In this document: in pieces, positions 24,940 to 32,540 of the stretch
Position numbering within the stretch: the first letter of the stretch is position 1
Layout: each line of letters starts with the position of its first letter
From: Microbacterium proteolyticum
Lineage (GTDB): Bacteria > Actinomycetota > Actinomycetes > Actinomycetales > Microbacteriaceae
Length of the DNA stretch: 64,000 nt
NCBI RefSeq assembly: GCF_030818075.1
Contig: NZ_JAUSZZ010000001.1
Span: forward strand, 1,488,001-1,552,000
Reading direction: 5' to 3'
Position numbers and translations under genes: made by a program
The notes under the pieces: model-generated
What the model was told of the DNA's origin: nothing
Databases searched by the model: none
What the model saw: only the letters and a program-made list of their open reading frames with translations

Positions 24940-26630
24940 GCGTCTCCACGCACGTCTACAGCGCCGTCCTGCTCGGCTCCACCAACCGAGCGCTGTCGAT
25001 CCGCGGCGGGACGGTCTCCCTGGATGACAAGCGTGCCCCGCACGTCGAGGCCACCTTGCTCCTCGCGATGCCGGTCGATGCGACCCTCACCGCGCTCGAC
25101 CCTCGCATGTCGCCTCCGCCGCGCGTGCAGATCAGCGTGAACGCGACGCTTGAGTCCGGAACGCAGTCCCGGACGTTCAACCTCACGCTCCGCGATCGCG
25201 ACGTGGACCACGCCGCGGGCACCGTCTCGCTGTCGCTGGCATCCGATGAGGCACTGCTGATCGACTACGCCACCGCGGCCGACGACACCACCCCGCTCAC
25301 GATGCAGAACAGCCTGCGCAGCATCCTCAACTACGTGCTCGGCAAGGCGATCCCCGGCGCGTCCTTCCCGGCATTCTCGGACGTCGCGGTGCCCGCCCTG
25401 GTCGATTCCGAGAACCTGATTCGAAACCCGCGCTACGTCGGCAACTGGGATTGGCAGACCGAGCAAACGACCGGCAACCTCACCATCTCGCAGTACAGCT
25501 CGGGAGGGCCCTCATACGCCCCCGGCTACGCCTTCATCCAGGCGGTGGGTGCTGTCACGGGCGGCAACCACTACATCACCGAGACGCAGACCTCAGCCTC
25601 CGGCGAGACGAACTACGTCCTGTCTGTGGACACCCGCTCCGCCGCGGGCATCCCCTTGCGTATCGACGCCGTGATCTACGACGACGCGGGCAACATCATC
25701 GGATTCGCGCCGGGCGTGGACGTGGCCGGCACCGGGCAGTGGCAACGCCGCTCGATCTCGTTCCGCACCCCGTCCACCACGGCACGGCTCCGACCTCGCG
25801 TGATCGCCGTAGGCACGCTCGCGGACACGAAAGGCTTCGATGTCACCGCGTGGCGACTGTCCCGCGACACCGGCAACCCCTACGACACCGGCTACTTCGA
25901 CGGCGCAACCGCCGACACCGCGACGTACGCCTACTCCTGGGGCTCGCAGTCGGATGCCTCCGCGAGCCGTCGCGTCGCGCTCCAGGACGCAGCAACTCCC
26001 GACGCCCTCACGTGGAAAGCGGGGCAACCGGCGCTGGACTTCCTCCTCCCGCTCGCGCAGCGGTTCGGACGACGCATCGTCTGCAACGAACAGCGCCAGT
26101 GGTCCGTCCGCGCCGAGGGCTACGTTGCTCCCGGCAGTATGACCATCCGCCATGCCGTCAACCTCATCGACGGAACCGACAAGATCAGCCGGTCCGACGA
26201 CTCCTGGTACGACGCCGCCGTGACCCGCTACATCTGGCGCGACCCGCAAGGCCAAGAGCGCACCGCCGACGACATCTACGCACCAGCCGGGTACTCGCGT
26301 GTCCGTCTCTTCGAGAAACGCACCCCGTACCCCGGGCCCGGATTCTCGCAGTACATGGTGCGCCGCGCTCAAGGCCGTGGGCGCGAGGTCTCCGCCGTCG
26401 CCGTCGCTGACTGGCGCGCGCAAGCCGAGCAGGACACCACGATCATCCTGAACGGCGCACCCACTCAGACCGGGCAAGCCTCGCGCGTCGAGTACGACCT
26501 CGACACCGACCGCATGACCATCACCACCCGCACCATCGACACCCCCGCGTCGGCCTGGATCATCCTGCCGACCACCCAACGCTGGATCGACTCCCCGACC
26601 GGGGCGTCCTGGACCGGAGAGGCAATCTGA
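24936..26630 (+). CDS. Minor tail protein with lectin-like middle
   Basis: A 564-aa tail-tip protein from GTG 24936, overlapping the previous gene by GTGA. The N-terminal 150 residues look like a tail-hub fold. A central segment (about 155-325; SENLIRNPRYVGNWDWQTEQ, LRIDAVIYDDAGNIIGF) resembles carbohydrate-binding modules of the CBM_4_9 type. The C-terminal third contains QPALDFLLPLAQRFGRRIVC as in gp27-like hub proteins. It probably joins the tail to the host wall and may bind its glycans. Confidence 0.7.
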   Translation: MSVSTHVYSAVLLGSTNRALSIRGGTVSLDDKRAPHVEATLLLAMPVDATLTALDPRMSPPPRVQISVNATLESGTQSRTFNLTLRDRDVDHAAGTVSLSLASDEALLIDYATAADDTTPLTMQNSLRSILNYVLGKAIPGASFPAFSDVAVPALVDSENLIRNPRYVGNWDWQTEQTTGNLTISQYSSGGPSYAPGYAFIQAVGAVTGGNHYITETQTSASGETNYVLSVDTRSAAGIPLRIDAVIYDDAGNIIGFAPGVDVAGTGQWQRRSISFRTPSTTARLRPRVIAVGTLADTKGFDVTAWRLSRDTGNPYDTGYFDGATADTATYAYSWGSQSDASASRRVALQDAATPDALTWKAGQPALDFLLPLAQRFGRRIVCNEQRQWSVRAEGYVAPGSMTIRHAVNLIDGTDKISRSDDSWYDAAVTRYIWRDPQGQERTADDIYAPAGYSRVRLFEKRTPYPGPGFSQYMVRRAQGRGREVSAVAVADWRAQAEQDTTIILNGAPTQTGQASRVEYDLDTDRMTITTRTIDTPASAWIILPTTQRWIDSPTGASWTGEAI

Positions 26631-26631
26631 C

Positions 26632-27381
26632 ATGGCAACCGGAGACGACGCGATCGCGGCAGGCATGGACGTGGTGCCCGGCACCGCCGACCGCCGCAGC
26701 GGCTACCTCGAAATCAACAAGACCCGCGACTACGTCGCGCAAGAGCGCACCGCGCGCACCACCGCCCTCAACAACAAGTACGACAAGCCAGGCGACGGAG
26801 CAGGGCTCGCACGACGCGAACCCGGATCGGCGCACGAGATCGGTTTCTACACCGTCCAGGACAGCTCCCTGTACTTCCGACCCGATCCCACCACCGCAGT
26901 CTTCGATCGACAGGTCACCACCTCGAAAGAACTGCTGCCCGTCGCGCAGGGCAAGCTCACCTCCGACGTGTACAACCGGCAGATCGGCGGCAACCGGCGC
27001 GCGGTCGTCGTCCAGGATGACGGCCAACTCGGCTATGCCGCATCTTCCGAGCGATACAAGAAGTTCGTCCACCGCGAAGACGTGACCGACGAGCAGATCA
27101 TGATGCTCACCCTGGTGTCGTACCAGTGGAAAGCAGCCGTCGCCGTCGATGACCGTCGCGAGATGGGACTCATCGCAGAACGCCTGGTCGAAGCTGGCCT
27201 CGGGTGGGCGTGCTTCTACGGCGAGAACGGCGTCGAAGGCATCAACTACGACATGATCGGCGTCGCCCTCCTGCCCGCCGTGCAACGGCTGATCGCCCGC
27301 GTCGCACGTCTGGAAGACGACCTCGAACTTGCCCACGACGGCCTGGACGCGCGCCTCCGCGCGCTGGAAGAGAGCAACTAA
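26632..27381 (+). CDS. Tail-fibre protein with S74-type chaperone end
   Basis: A 249-aa protein. A short beta-structured fibre segment is followed by a C-terminal region (about 130-249) starting ASSERYKKFVHRED, close to the S-D-x-R-x-K motif of peptidase-S74 intramolecular chaperones, with YQWK and GLIAERLVEAGL downstream, and a final coiled coil (LEDDLELAHDGLDARLRALE). Such domains trimerise, fold the fibre and usually cut themselves off. Its stop overlaps the endolysin start (TAATG). Confidence 0.75.
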   Translation: MATGDDAIAAGMDVVPGTADRRSGYLEINKTRDYVAQERTARTTALNNKYDKPGDGAGLARREPGSAHEIGFYTVQDSSLYFRPDPTTAVFDRQVTTSKELLPVAQGKLTSDVYNRQIGGNRRAVVVQDDGQLGYAASSERYKKFVHREDVTDEQIMMLTLVSYQWKAAVAVDDRREMGLIAERLVEAGLGWACFYGENGVEGINYDMIGVALLPAVQRLIARVARLEDDLELAHDGLDARLRALEESN

Positions 27382-28076
27382 TGGGCGGCGCACCGACCAT
27401 CGTCTGGCTCCGCCCCGGCGTCGGATACACCGCACCCGCGGCGGCATCCATGCGCCGCCTCGAACGCGCGCTCGGCCGCGAGCACGACTGCAACTCGTCC
27501 TACCGCGACTACGACGAGCAGATGCGCATGTACAACGCATGGCAACGGTACGTCAACAGCGGCTACAACCCCCGCTACAAACCGAACCACTCCCGCGCCA
27601 TACACCCCGACACGTCCGAGCACTGTGCAGGCATCGCGGACGACTCCGACGACTGGACCACCCCCGGCTACATCGACCTCGCCGCAGAGCACGGCTGGAT
27701 CCGCACCGCCGCCTGGGACCCCACCGAACAACACCACTTCACCTACCAGTGGTGGAAAGACCAACACCGCAACGACCCCGAGCCCACCACCGTCGAGCCC
27801 GCCACCGTCGAGCCCGCTGAAGAACCGCCTATCAAGAAACGGAAACTCACCATGCACGAAGCGCTCATCGTCCACGAGCCCACCAACGCGCTCCTCATCG
27901 TCAACGTGCGCGAGCGCACGCTCATCAGCCTCGGCAAGGACCCGAACTCCATGCTCCGCGCCTGGTACGCCGAGAACCACCCCTGGAAGTTCATGGGCGG
28001 CGAGGAGTGGGACCGCACCTTCGGCAAGGGCTCGGGCTACTCGTACGTCGGCCACGGAACCCCCGCCCCGGAATGA
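27381..28076 (+). CDS. Endolysin, M15 peptidase type
   Basis: A 231-aa lysin. Residues 1-135 form a VanY/M15-like zinc peptidase: Arg-rich SSYRDYDEQMRMY, metal-binding S-x-H-x-x-G-x-A-x-D (Ser79, His81, Asp88) and a third ligand in EQHHFTY (His118 or His119). An Ala/Pro/Glu/Thr linker (136-150) joins an 80-residue C-terminal domain, probably cell-wall binding. It should cleave peptidoglycan cross-links. It heads the lysis cassette, followed by the holin-like gene. Confidence 0.82.
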   Translation: MGGAPTIVWLRPGVGYTAPAAASMRRLERALGREHDCNSSYRDYDEQMRMYNAWQRYVNSGYNPRYKPNHSRAIHPDTSEHCAGIADDSDDWTTPGYIDLAAEHGWIRTAAWDPTEQHHFTYQWWKDQHRNDPEPTTVEPATVEPAEEPPIKKRKLTMHEALIVHEPTNALLIVNVRERTLISLGKDPNSMLRAWYAENHPWKFMGGEEWDRTFGKGSGYSYVGHGTPAPE

Positions 28077-28114
28077 CCACCACACGCCGCGCACTCCGCG
28101 CACGAAAGGACACC

Positions 28115-28471
28115 ATGACCGACCAGCAGCACCCCGCCGACCGCCCCGCCGTCTCCAGCACCGTCGTGCTGATCATCGTCGGAGCGCTCCTCCTCGTCGG
28201 CCTCGGAGGCGCGATCCTCATCCACATCATCCGGCCGGACGCCTCCGCCACCTACACCGCCCAGGCGCTCCAGTTCCTCGGCTTCATGGTGACCGTGCTC
28301 ACCATCGTCTACGGCGTGAACAAGGTCTCGGCCCAGGTCGGCACCGTCCAGAAGCAGACCAACGGCACCCTCACCGCGCTGCAGGAGAAGATCGCCCAGA
28401 AGGACAACATCATCCAGGAGCAGGCCGACCGCCTGGTGAGCCTCGCAGAGAAGGTGCCACCCAAGGCGTGA
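28115..28471 (+). CDS. Holin-like two-helix membrane protein
   Basis: A 118-aa protein from ATG 28115 behind GAAAGGA. Two hydrophobic helices (about 15-38 and 52-68) with a short loop precede a coiled-coil tail (KQTNGTLTALQEKIAQKDNI). Topology and position after the endolysin suit a holin that triggers lysis. It is the last rightward gene; the terminator hairpin begins 7 nt after the stop. Confidence 0.7.
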   Translation: MTDQQHPADRPAVSSTVVLIIVGALLLVGLGGAILIHIIRPDASATYTAQALQFLGFMVTVLTIVYGVNKVSAQVGTVQKQTNGTLTALQEKIAQKDNIIQEQADRLVSLAEKVPPKA

Positions 28472-28477
28472 TCGCAA

Positions 28478-28508
28478 AGAGGGTGTCAGGTTTTCCCTGA
28501 CACCCTCT
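28478..28508. terminator. Bidirectional terminator, late/int operons
   Basis: A 13-bp perfect stem (28478-28490 with 28496-28508; arm AGAGGGTGTCAGG) sits between the convergent holin and membrane-protein genes. The GGGTGTCAGG arm is repeated in the hairpin at 30745-30769, so the leftward int operon is bracketed by near-identical hairpins. Confidence 0.75.
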
Positions 28509-28521
28509 CGCTCGGATGTGG

Positions 28522-28719
28522 CTAGTCCTCGTAGAGGCAGTCTCCGTACTCCGTGTAGTCGCTGGAGGAGGCGAGGCACCGTTCGCGCTTCTCCTCCTCG
28601 GCCGCAGCGTGATTCGCCCCGATCGCAAGTTGGATCACGATCCACACGACTATAAGAAGCAGGATGCCTCCGAGCACCTCCCACATCAGTCGGCGTTTGC
28701 GGGCATCGGACATCGTCAT
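28522..28719 (-). CDS. Small single-helix membrane protein
   Basis: A 65-aa protein co-translated with the integrase (ATGA overlap). A basic start (SDARKRRLMWE) leads into one membrane helix (GGILLLIVVWIVIQLAIG, about 17-34) and an acidic end with two Cys (RCLASSS, GDCLYED). It could be a lysogenic-conversion or superinfection-exclusion protein, but that is a guess from position. Confidence 0.6.
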   Translation of the reverse strand: MTMSDARKRRLMWEVLGGILLLIVVWIVIQLAIGANHAAAEEEKRERCLASSSDYTEYGDCLYED

Positions 28720-29528
28720 TGCGCCAACTCCTCCATCGCCGCGCGCATCCGGTCGCGGTCGTACTGAATGTATCGCCGCGTCGTCGTCGGCGACGAATGT
28801 CCCAGAGCTTCCTGCACCATAAGCAGGTCCGAGCGCAGGGCGTAGAGCTTGGTCGCAAATCGGTGGCGCAGCGCGTGCATCGTCCACCCCTCGGGCAGCA
28901 GCTCGGCCAGCAGCTTGCCGACATAGCGGGGGGAGAGGTGCCCGTGATCATTCCCGGGGAACAGGTACCCCGGCTCCCACTCCGCGAGCTCGCGCCCCAG
29001 GGACTTCGGGAGTGGCACCATGCGCTGGCGCTGGCCCTTGCCGTGCACGAGGAGCGTGTGCCCCACCAGGTCCTCCGACACGTCGCGGGTATGCACGACA
29101 GCAACTTCACCGCGTCGCATCCCAACCTCCGCGGCGAGGCGGAGCATGACCCGTTCGCGGTGGCCGGCGCGCATCAGCGCCTCGTGATACACCCGGTCCG
29201 GCGCTGGCCTGGCAACACCCTGGATCACCTTCACCTTCGGCAGCTCCGCCGCGATGTTGGTCGAGGCGTGCCCGGCGTAGACCGCCCACGCCCAGAACTG
29301 TACGAACGTCGTGCGCCTGTTCCGTCGCGTCTCGATTGCCCACGTCTGCTCGGCCATGTACTCCCGCAGCGTGACCGGGGAGATGTCCCACGGGCTGGAC
29401 TCCCGTACGCGCTTCGCCATGTGCTGCATGTGCTGACGACGTGCCTCACACGTCGTCTTCGGCTTCCCGCCCGCGCGTTGTTCGCGTAGGAACGCTTCGA
29501 TAGCGTTCTCCCACTCAGTGCTCAGCAC
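28716..29528 (-). CDS. int: Tyrosine-family phage integrase
   Basis: A 270-aa tyrosine recombinase from GTG 29528. The N-terminal core-binding SAM-like domain (about 1-105) has no separate arm-binding domain, so it is a short integrase. The catalytic set is complete: Arg138 (GMRRGE), Lys164 (HGKGQRQR), His218 and Arg221 (HALRHRF), His244 (LGHSS) and nucleophile Tyr253. It recombines attP with the tRNA-Arg attB. In the excised genome it lies in the leftward operon that begins with the repressor. Confidence 0.95.
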   Translation of the reverse strand: MLSTEWENAIEAFLREQRAGGKPKTTCEARRQHMQHMAKRVRESSPWDISPVTLREYMAEQTWAIETRRNRRTTFVQFWAWAVYAGHASTNIAAELPKVKVIQGVARPAPDRVYHEALMRAGHRERVMLRLAAEVGMRRGEVAVVHTRDVSEDLVGHTLLVHGKGQRQRMVPLPKSLGRELAEWEPGYLFPGNDHGHLSPRYVGKLLAELLPEGWTMHALRHRFATKLYALRSDLLMVQEALGHSSPTTTRRYIQYDRDRMRAAMEELAQ

Positions 29529-29670
29529 CGTGCCCCCTGTACTTCTCTGTGTCTGACATGGCGAGTCAGAGAATTAGAACATGTGTTCGAACGGGTGAGG
29601 CCACGAACGGGCGTCACGGTCCGGTAACGCTCCCGGCGTCAGCCCTCGTGCTCCCGTTCGTTCGATCCGG

Positions 29671-30006
29671 TCACCCTGCCACCACCGCCCGCGCGGCCTC
29701 AGATGCGTAGTGCCAGGTAACGCCGTACTCACCGTGGAATGTGAACGCGATCTCGCCGCTGTGATCTGGCTTGCCTTCGCCGTCGTAGCATTCCTCCCAC
29801 GCCCAGGCGTCATCGAACCATCCCTCGATGCTGAGGCAGTAGCCCTGATCGACCTTCTCGCACTCCTCGTCGCCGTAGTGCATGTCGTGATCCTCGTTGC
29901 ACCACAGGCGACAGCGAGCGCCGACCGGCGCATCGCAGGCGAATGTACCAGCGTGGGCGGTGGATTCGTCGTCGCCGACCTCGCGAATCGTGATGCTGTG
30001 CGTCAT
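29671..30006 (-). CDS. Phage hypothetical protein, acidic, Cys-rich
   Basis: A 111-aa acidic protein (ATG 30006, ribosome site GGGAGAAG). It is rich in Asp, Glu, Trp and Cys, with the cluster RCRLWCNEDHD and later FDDAWAWEECYDG. It may be a small ligand- or metal-binding protein. No family recognised. The 142-bp gap to the integrase is the only break in the leftward run and holds an imperfect dyad around GAACATGTGTTCG. Confidence 0.55.
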   Translation of the reverse strand: MTHSITIREVGDDESTAHAGTFACDAPVGARCRLWCNEDHDMHYGDEECEKVDQGYCLSIEGWFDDAWAWEECYDGEGKPDHSGEIAFTFHGEYGVTWHYASEAARAVVAG

Positions 30007-30170
30007 CGTTCTTCTCCCTCGTGGGTACGGTTCGTGTGGACCGCGAGCGTGTGCTCGCGGTGCTTGGTCTGGCTGTCCGGCCATGATTCGGAAGCTCCCA
30101 GGTCCTGCCCGCAGGCGCATTTCGCTCGGAGGCCGTCGCGAGTGCGGTAGATGATGAGGGCGTATTTCAC
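30003..30170 (-). CDS. Small phage zinc-ribbon-like protein
   Basis: A 55-aa protein from GTG 30170 whose start overlaps the upstream stop by GTGA and whose stop overlaps the next ATG. The CACG pair in GLRAKCACGQDLG and His residues later suggest a partial zinc site. Function unknown; the double coupling is strong support for translation. Confidence 0.6.
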   Translation of the reverse strand: MKYALIIYRTRDGLRAKCACGQDLGASESWPDSQTKHREHTLAVHTNRTHEGEER

Positions 30171-30451
30171 GTCGCGCTCCCGTTCGGTTGGTTCTGACTC
30201 GGGCCGTTTCCGGGATGGACCCATGAGGCGCATGCCGGGTTTGGTGCGTTCTCGCCCACGTCGCACGTCGGGCACGCATCACCGTTCGCGTGGTCCGTGA
30301 GCGAGCGCTTCACGCCCGCGGAGAGGGCATCCGCCGTCGCCTGTAGCTGAATGGCTTTCTCGGGTGTGGTGACCGTCGCCAAGACGTCGAGGGCGGCAGT
30401 GATGAGCGCCCATGACTCTGTGCTGAGGGTCACGCTCGCGTAGACCGTCAT
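30167..30451 (-). CDS. Phage hypothetical protein
   Basis: A 94-aa protein coupled at both ends (ATGA with the HTH gene, GTGA with the small protein). The N-terminal 55 residues are helical (WALITAALDVLATVTTPEKA); the C-terminus has a CPTC pair and a disordered Asn/Pro/Gly tail. No family recognised. Confidence 0.55.
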   Translation of the reverse strand: MTVYASVTLSTESWALITAALDVLATVTTPEKAIQLQATADALSAGVKRSLTDHANGDACPTCDVGENAPNPACASWVHPGNGPSQNQPNGSAT

Positions 30452-30714
30452 GCGCTGGCCTTCTCGCCGTATCGCTCCTGAGCGCTCTGACGGCTAATCC
30501 CGAGCGCAGCGCCGATGTGCGCCCACGACCGGCGCTTCTGCTGTCCGCGCACGCCGACGCGGATCGCATCTTCGAGGGCGGCGCGAAGGGCGACCAGCTC
30601 ATAAAGCTCGAACTCGTCGGCATCGGCTACACGCTCACCGGCGCGACGAATGAGCCTCGAAACCATCGCGAGGTATTCCGTCGTCTCGCGCTCGACGCGC
30701 CTCCGACGAGTCAC
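30448..30714 (-). CDS. HTH protein coupled to viral-form repressor
   Basis: An 88-aa DNA-binding protein with a C-terminal helix-turn-helix like sigma-70 region 4 (RRSWAHIGAALGISRQSAQE). GTG 30714 is chosen over GTG 30729 because it overlaps the stop codon of the 118-aa viral-form repressor (TGA at 30713-30711) as GTGA, the same coupling used throughout this operon. That overlap only makes sense in the circular genome. It may control excision or the lytic switch. Confidence 0.65.
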   Translation of the reverse strand: MTRRRRVERETTEYLAMVSRLIRRAGERVADADEFELYELVALRAALEDAIRVGVRGQQKRRSWAHIGAALGISRQSAQERYGEKASA

Positions 30715-30740
30715 CGTGCCACCTCGCACGGGAACGAGAA

Positions 30741-30769
30741 AAGGGTGTCAGGGAAACCCTGACACCCCA
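30741..30769 (-). terminator. Phage terminator now serving tRNA-Arg
   Basis: On the minus strand an 11-bp perfect stem (arms at 30759-30769 and 30745-30755, loop of three) is followed by TTTTCTCG. In the lysogen it lies 43 nt beyond the tRNA and can replace the displaced host terminator. In the excised genome it lies within the last codons of the viral-form repressor, before its stop. Confidence 0.8.
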
Positions 30770-30810
30770 TGATGCTCTCGAAGAGAGCGTCGACTGTCTC
30801 AACACAGTAC

Positions 30811-30855
30811 GTGCGCCCGAAGGGACTCGAACCCCTAACCTTCTGATCCGTAGTC
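30811..30855. other. attR core (within intact tRNA-Arg)
   Basis: Identical to the attL core at 13731-13775. The phage supplied the 3' part of the tRNA from the anticodon loop on, so the host tRNA is restored here. The likely strand-exchange region is the anticodon loop around CTACGGA, by analogy with other tRNA-targeting tyrosine integrases. Confidence 0.95.
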
Positions 30856-30884
30856 AGATGCTCTATCCATTGAGCTACGGGCGC
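30812..30884 (-). tRNA. tRNA-Arg (anticodon ACG)
   Basis: A 73-nt tRNA with a paired acceptor stem (GCGCCCG with CGGGCGC), a GAGC-paired D arm, anticodon stem TCTGA/TCAGA with loop CTACGGA (anticodon ACG) and a TTCGAGT T-loop. CCA is not encoded. The prophage is inserted at its 3' half, and the structure is intact after integration. Confidence 0.97.
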
Positions 30885-31030
30885 AGGGCCTCCGCGCGAA
30901 ACGGCGCGCAGGCCGTGGTCCAGCATAGTCGGGACCATCGGAGACGTCTAATCGGCCCCGAACGGCGCGCATCCCGGGCGTGGCGCGCGGGTGTCTGTCC
31001 GGTGTCGGAAGGGCGACGTACGCTGGCCGG

Positions 31031-32527
31031 ATGAGCGCATACACCTCCGCGTTCGAGCTGTTCTCCATCGGGATCGGACCCTCGAGCTCCCACACCGTCG
31101 GCCCCATGAAGGCCGCAGCCGAGTTCGCCGCGAGGCTGCGGGGCGACGACGTCCTCGGCCGGGTGGCATCCGTCTCCTGCGTCCTCTACGGCTCGCTCGG
31201 CGCGACCGGCATCGGGCACGGCACGCCCGACGCGGTCGTCGCGGGGTTGCAGGGTCTCGACCCCGAGACGGTCGATCCGGATGCCGTGCGCCGGGCGTGG
31301 ATGGACTGGCCCGAGGGGCGGCCGCTCCTGCTCGCCGGCACCCACGGCATCCCGTTCGAGAAGGCCGACATCGCGCTCGAGCCCCGCACCCGGCTGCCCG
31401 GTCATCCCAACGCCATGACGATCGTCGCGAGGGGCGACGACGGGGCGCTGATCGCCGAAGAGACCTTCTACTCGATCGGCGGAGGCTTCATCCGCCGGGA
31501 GGGCGAGGCCGCCCGCGTGGCCGCTGCGCCGATGCCCCTCGCGTTCGACGACGCCGCCACCCTCATCGAGCTGTGCGATGAGCGCGGCATCACGATCGCC
31601 GAGGCGGCGCGCCTCAACGAAGCGGCGCTGCGGTCCGACGAGGAGATCGCCGCGGGCCTCGACCGCATCTGGGACGCCATGGCGGCCTGCGTCGAGGCGG
31701 GCCTGCGCAACGACGGCGTGCTTCCCGGCATCCTGAAGGTGAAGCGCCGGGCCGCCGTCATCCGAGCACAACTGGATGCCATCGTGGCCGAGGGCCATCG
31801 CGAACTCCCGGGGGAGTGGCTCGGGGCCTTCGCCCTCGCGGTGAACGAAGAGAACGCGGCGGGTGGGCGCGTGGTCACGGCCCCCACGAATGGGGCCGCG
31901 GGCATCCTTCCGGCCGTCGCCATGTACTGGTGGCGCTTCCTCGCCGACTCCGGCCTCGGGGTCGGCAATGCGGTGACGCCGCATGGCGAGCTGGTCGGCA
32001 GCGCGCTGCTCGGCTACGACGGGCACGCGGTGACGCGCACCGAGGTGGCGGACTGGGACGACGACGACGTCGCCGAAGCGAACCGCCGACGCGGCATCCG
32101 CCGGTTCCTCCTGACGGCGACGGCGCTGGGCTCGCTGTTCAAAGCGAACGCGTCCATCTCCGGGGCTGAGGGCGGGTGCCAGGCCGAGGTGGGATCAGCC
32201 TGTGCGATGGCGGCAGGCGGGCTCACCGCGGTCATGGGCGGAACGAATCGGCAGATCGAGAACGCCGCCGAGATCGCGATGGAGCATCACCTGGGGCTCA
32301 CGTGCGATCCCGTGGGGGGTCTCGTGCAGATCCCCTGCATCGAGCGCAACGCGATCGCCGCCTCGACCGCGGTGACCGCCGCACGACTCGCGCTGCGCGG
32401 CGACGGGTCGCATTACGTGTCGTTGGACGCGGTGGTCGAGACGATGCGTCAGACCGGCATCGACATGTCGACGAAGTACAAGGAGACGAGCGAAGGAGGG
32501 CTCGCCGTCAACGTCATCGAGTGCTGA
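31031..32527 (+). CDS. sdaA: L-serine ammonia-lyase (iron-sulfur type)
   Basis: A 498-aa single-chain L-serine dehydratase converting serine to pyruvate and ammonia. It starts with the family signature FSIGIGPSSSHTVGPM (about 11-26). The catalytic alpha domain carries PTNGAAGILPA and the cysteine-bearing blocks GGCQAEVGSACAMAAGG and LTCDPVGGLVQIPCIERN, which supply the [4Fe-4S] ligands. Length is normal for fused beta-alpha forms. Monocistronic, downstream of the tRNA-Arg promoter region on the other strand. Confidence 0.95.
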   Translation: MSAYTSAFELFSIGIGPSSSHTVGPMKAAAEFAARLRGDDVLGRVASVSCVLYGSLGATGIGHGTPDAVVAGLQGLDPETVDPDAVRRAWMDWPEGRPLLLAGTHGIPFEKADIALEPRTRLPGHPNAMTIVARGDDGALIAEETFYSIGGGFIRREGEAARVAAAPMPLAFDDAATLIELCDERGITIAEAARLNEAALRSDEEIAAGLDRIWDAMAACVEAGLRNDGVLPGILKVKRRAAVIRAQLDAIVAEGHRELPGEWLGAFALAVNEENAAGGRVVTAPTNGAAGILPAVAMYWWRFLADSGLGVGNAVTPHGELVGSALLGYDGHAVTRTEVADWDDDDVAEANRRRGIRRFLLTATALGSLFKANASISGAEGGCQAEVGSACAMAAGGLTAVMGGTNRQIENAAEIAMEHHLGLTCDPVGGLVQIPCIERNAIAASTAVTAARLALRGDGSHYVSLDAVVETMRQTGIDMSTKYKETSEGGLAVNVIEC

Positions 32528-32540
32528 CGCGCGCGTCGGC

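Larger units (their letters stand above)
13731..30855. mobile_element. Miniature siphovirus prophage in tRNA-Arg
   Basis: An integrated prophage bounded by 45-bp perfect direct repeats equal to the 3' part of tRNA-Arg(ACG). The excised genome would be 17,080 bp. Order: XRE repressor (leftward), initiator with internal iterons and small early genes, HNH, large terminase, portal, protease-capsid fusion, collagen-like protein, connectors, tail genes with tape measure, tail tip, endolysin and holin (rightward), then a leftward int operon. All morphogenesis modules appear intact with no frameshifts, so it may be inducible. No polymerase, small terminase or tail chaperone pair was recognised. Codon use is slightly less GC-rich in the small-gene region. 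Confidence 0.95.

Noticed and set aside
30711..30938. 75-aa minus-strand ORF spanning the tRNA-Arg gene (contains the DQKVRGSSPFGRT stretch)
   Set aside because: It reads straight through a functional tRNA; its N-terminal part is a common artefact of tRNA genes. Only the part left of the core is meaningful, as the C-terminal extension of the viral-form repressor.
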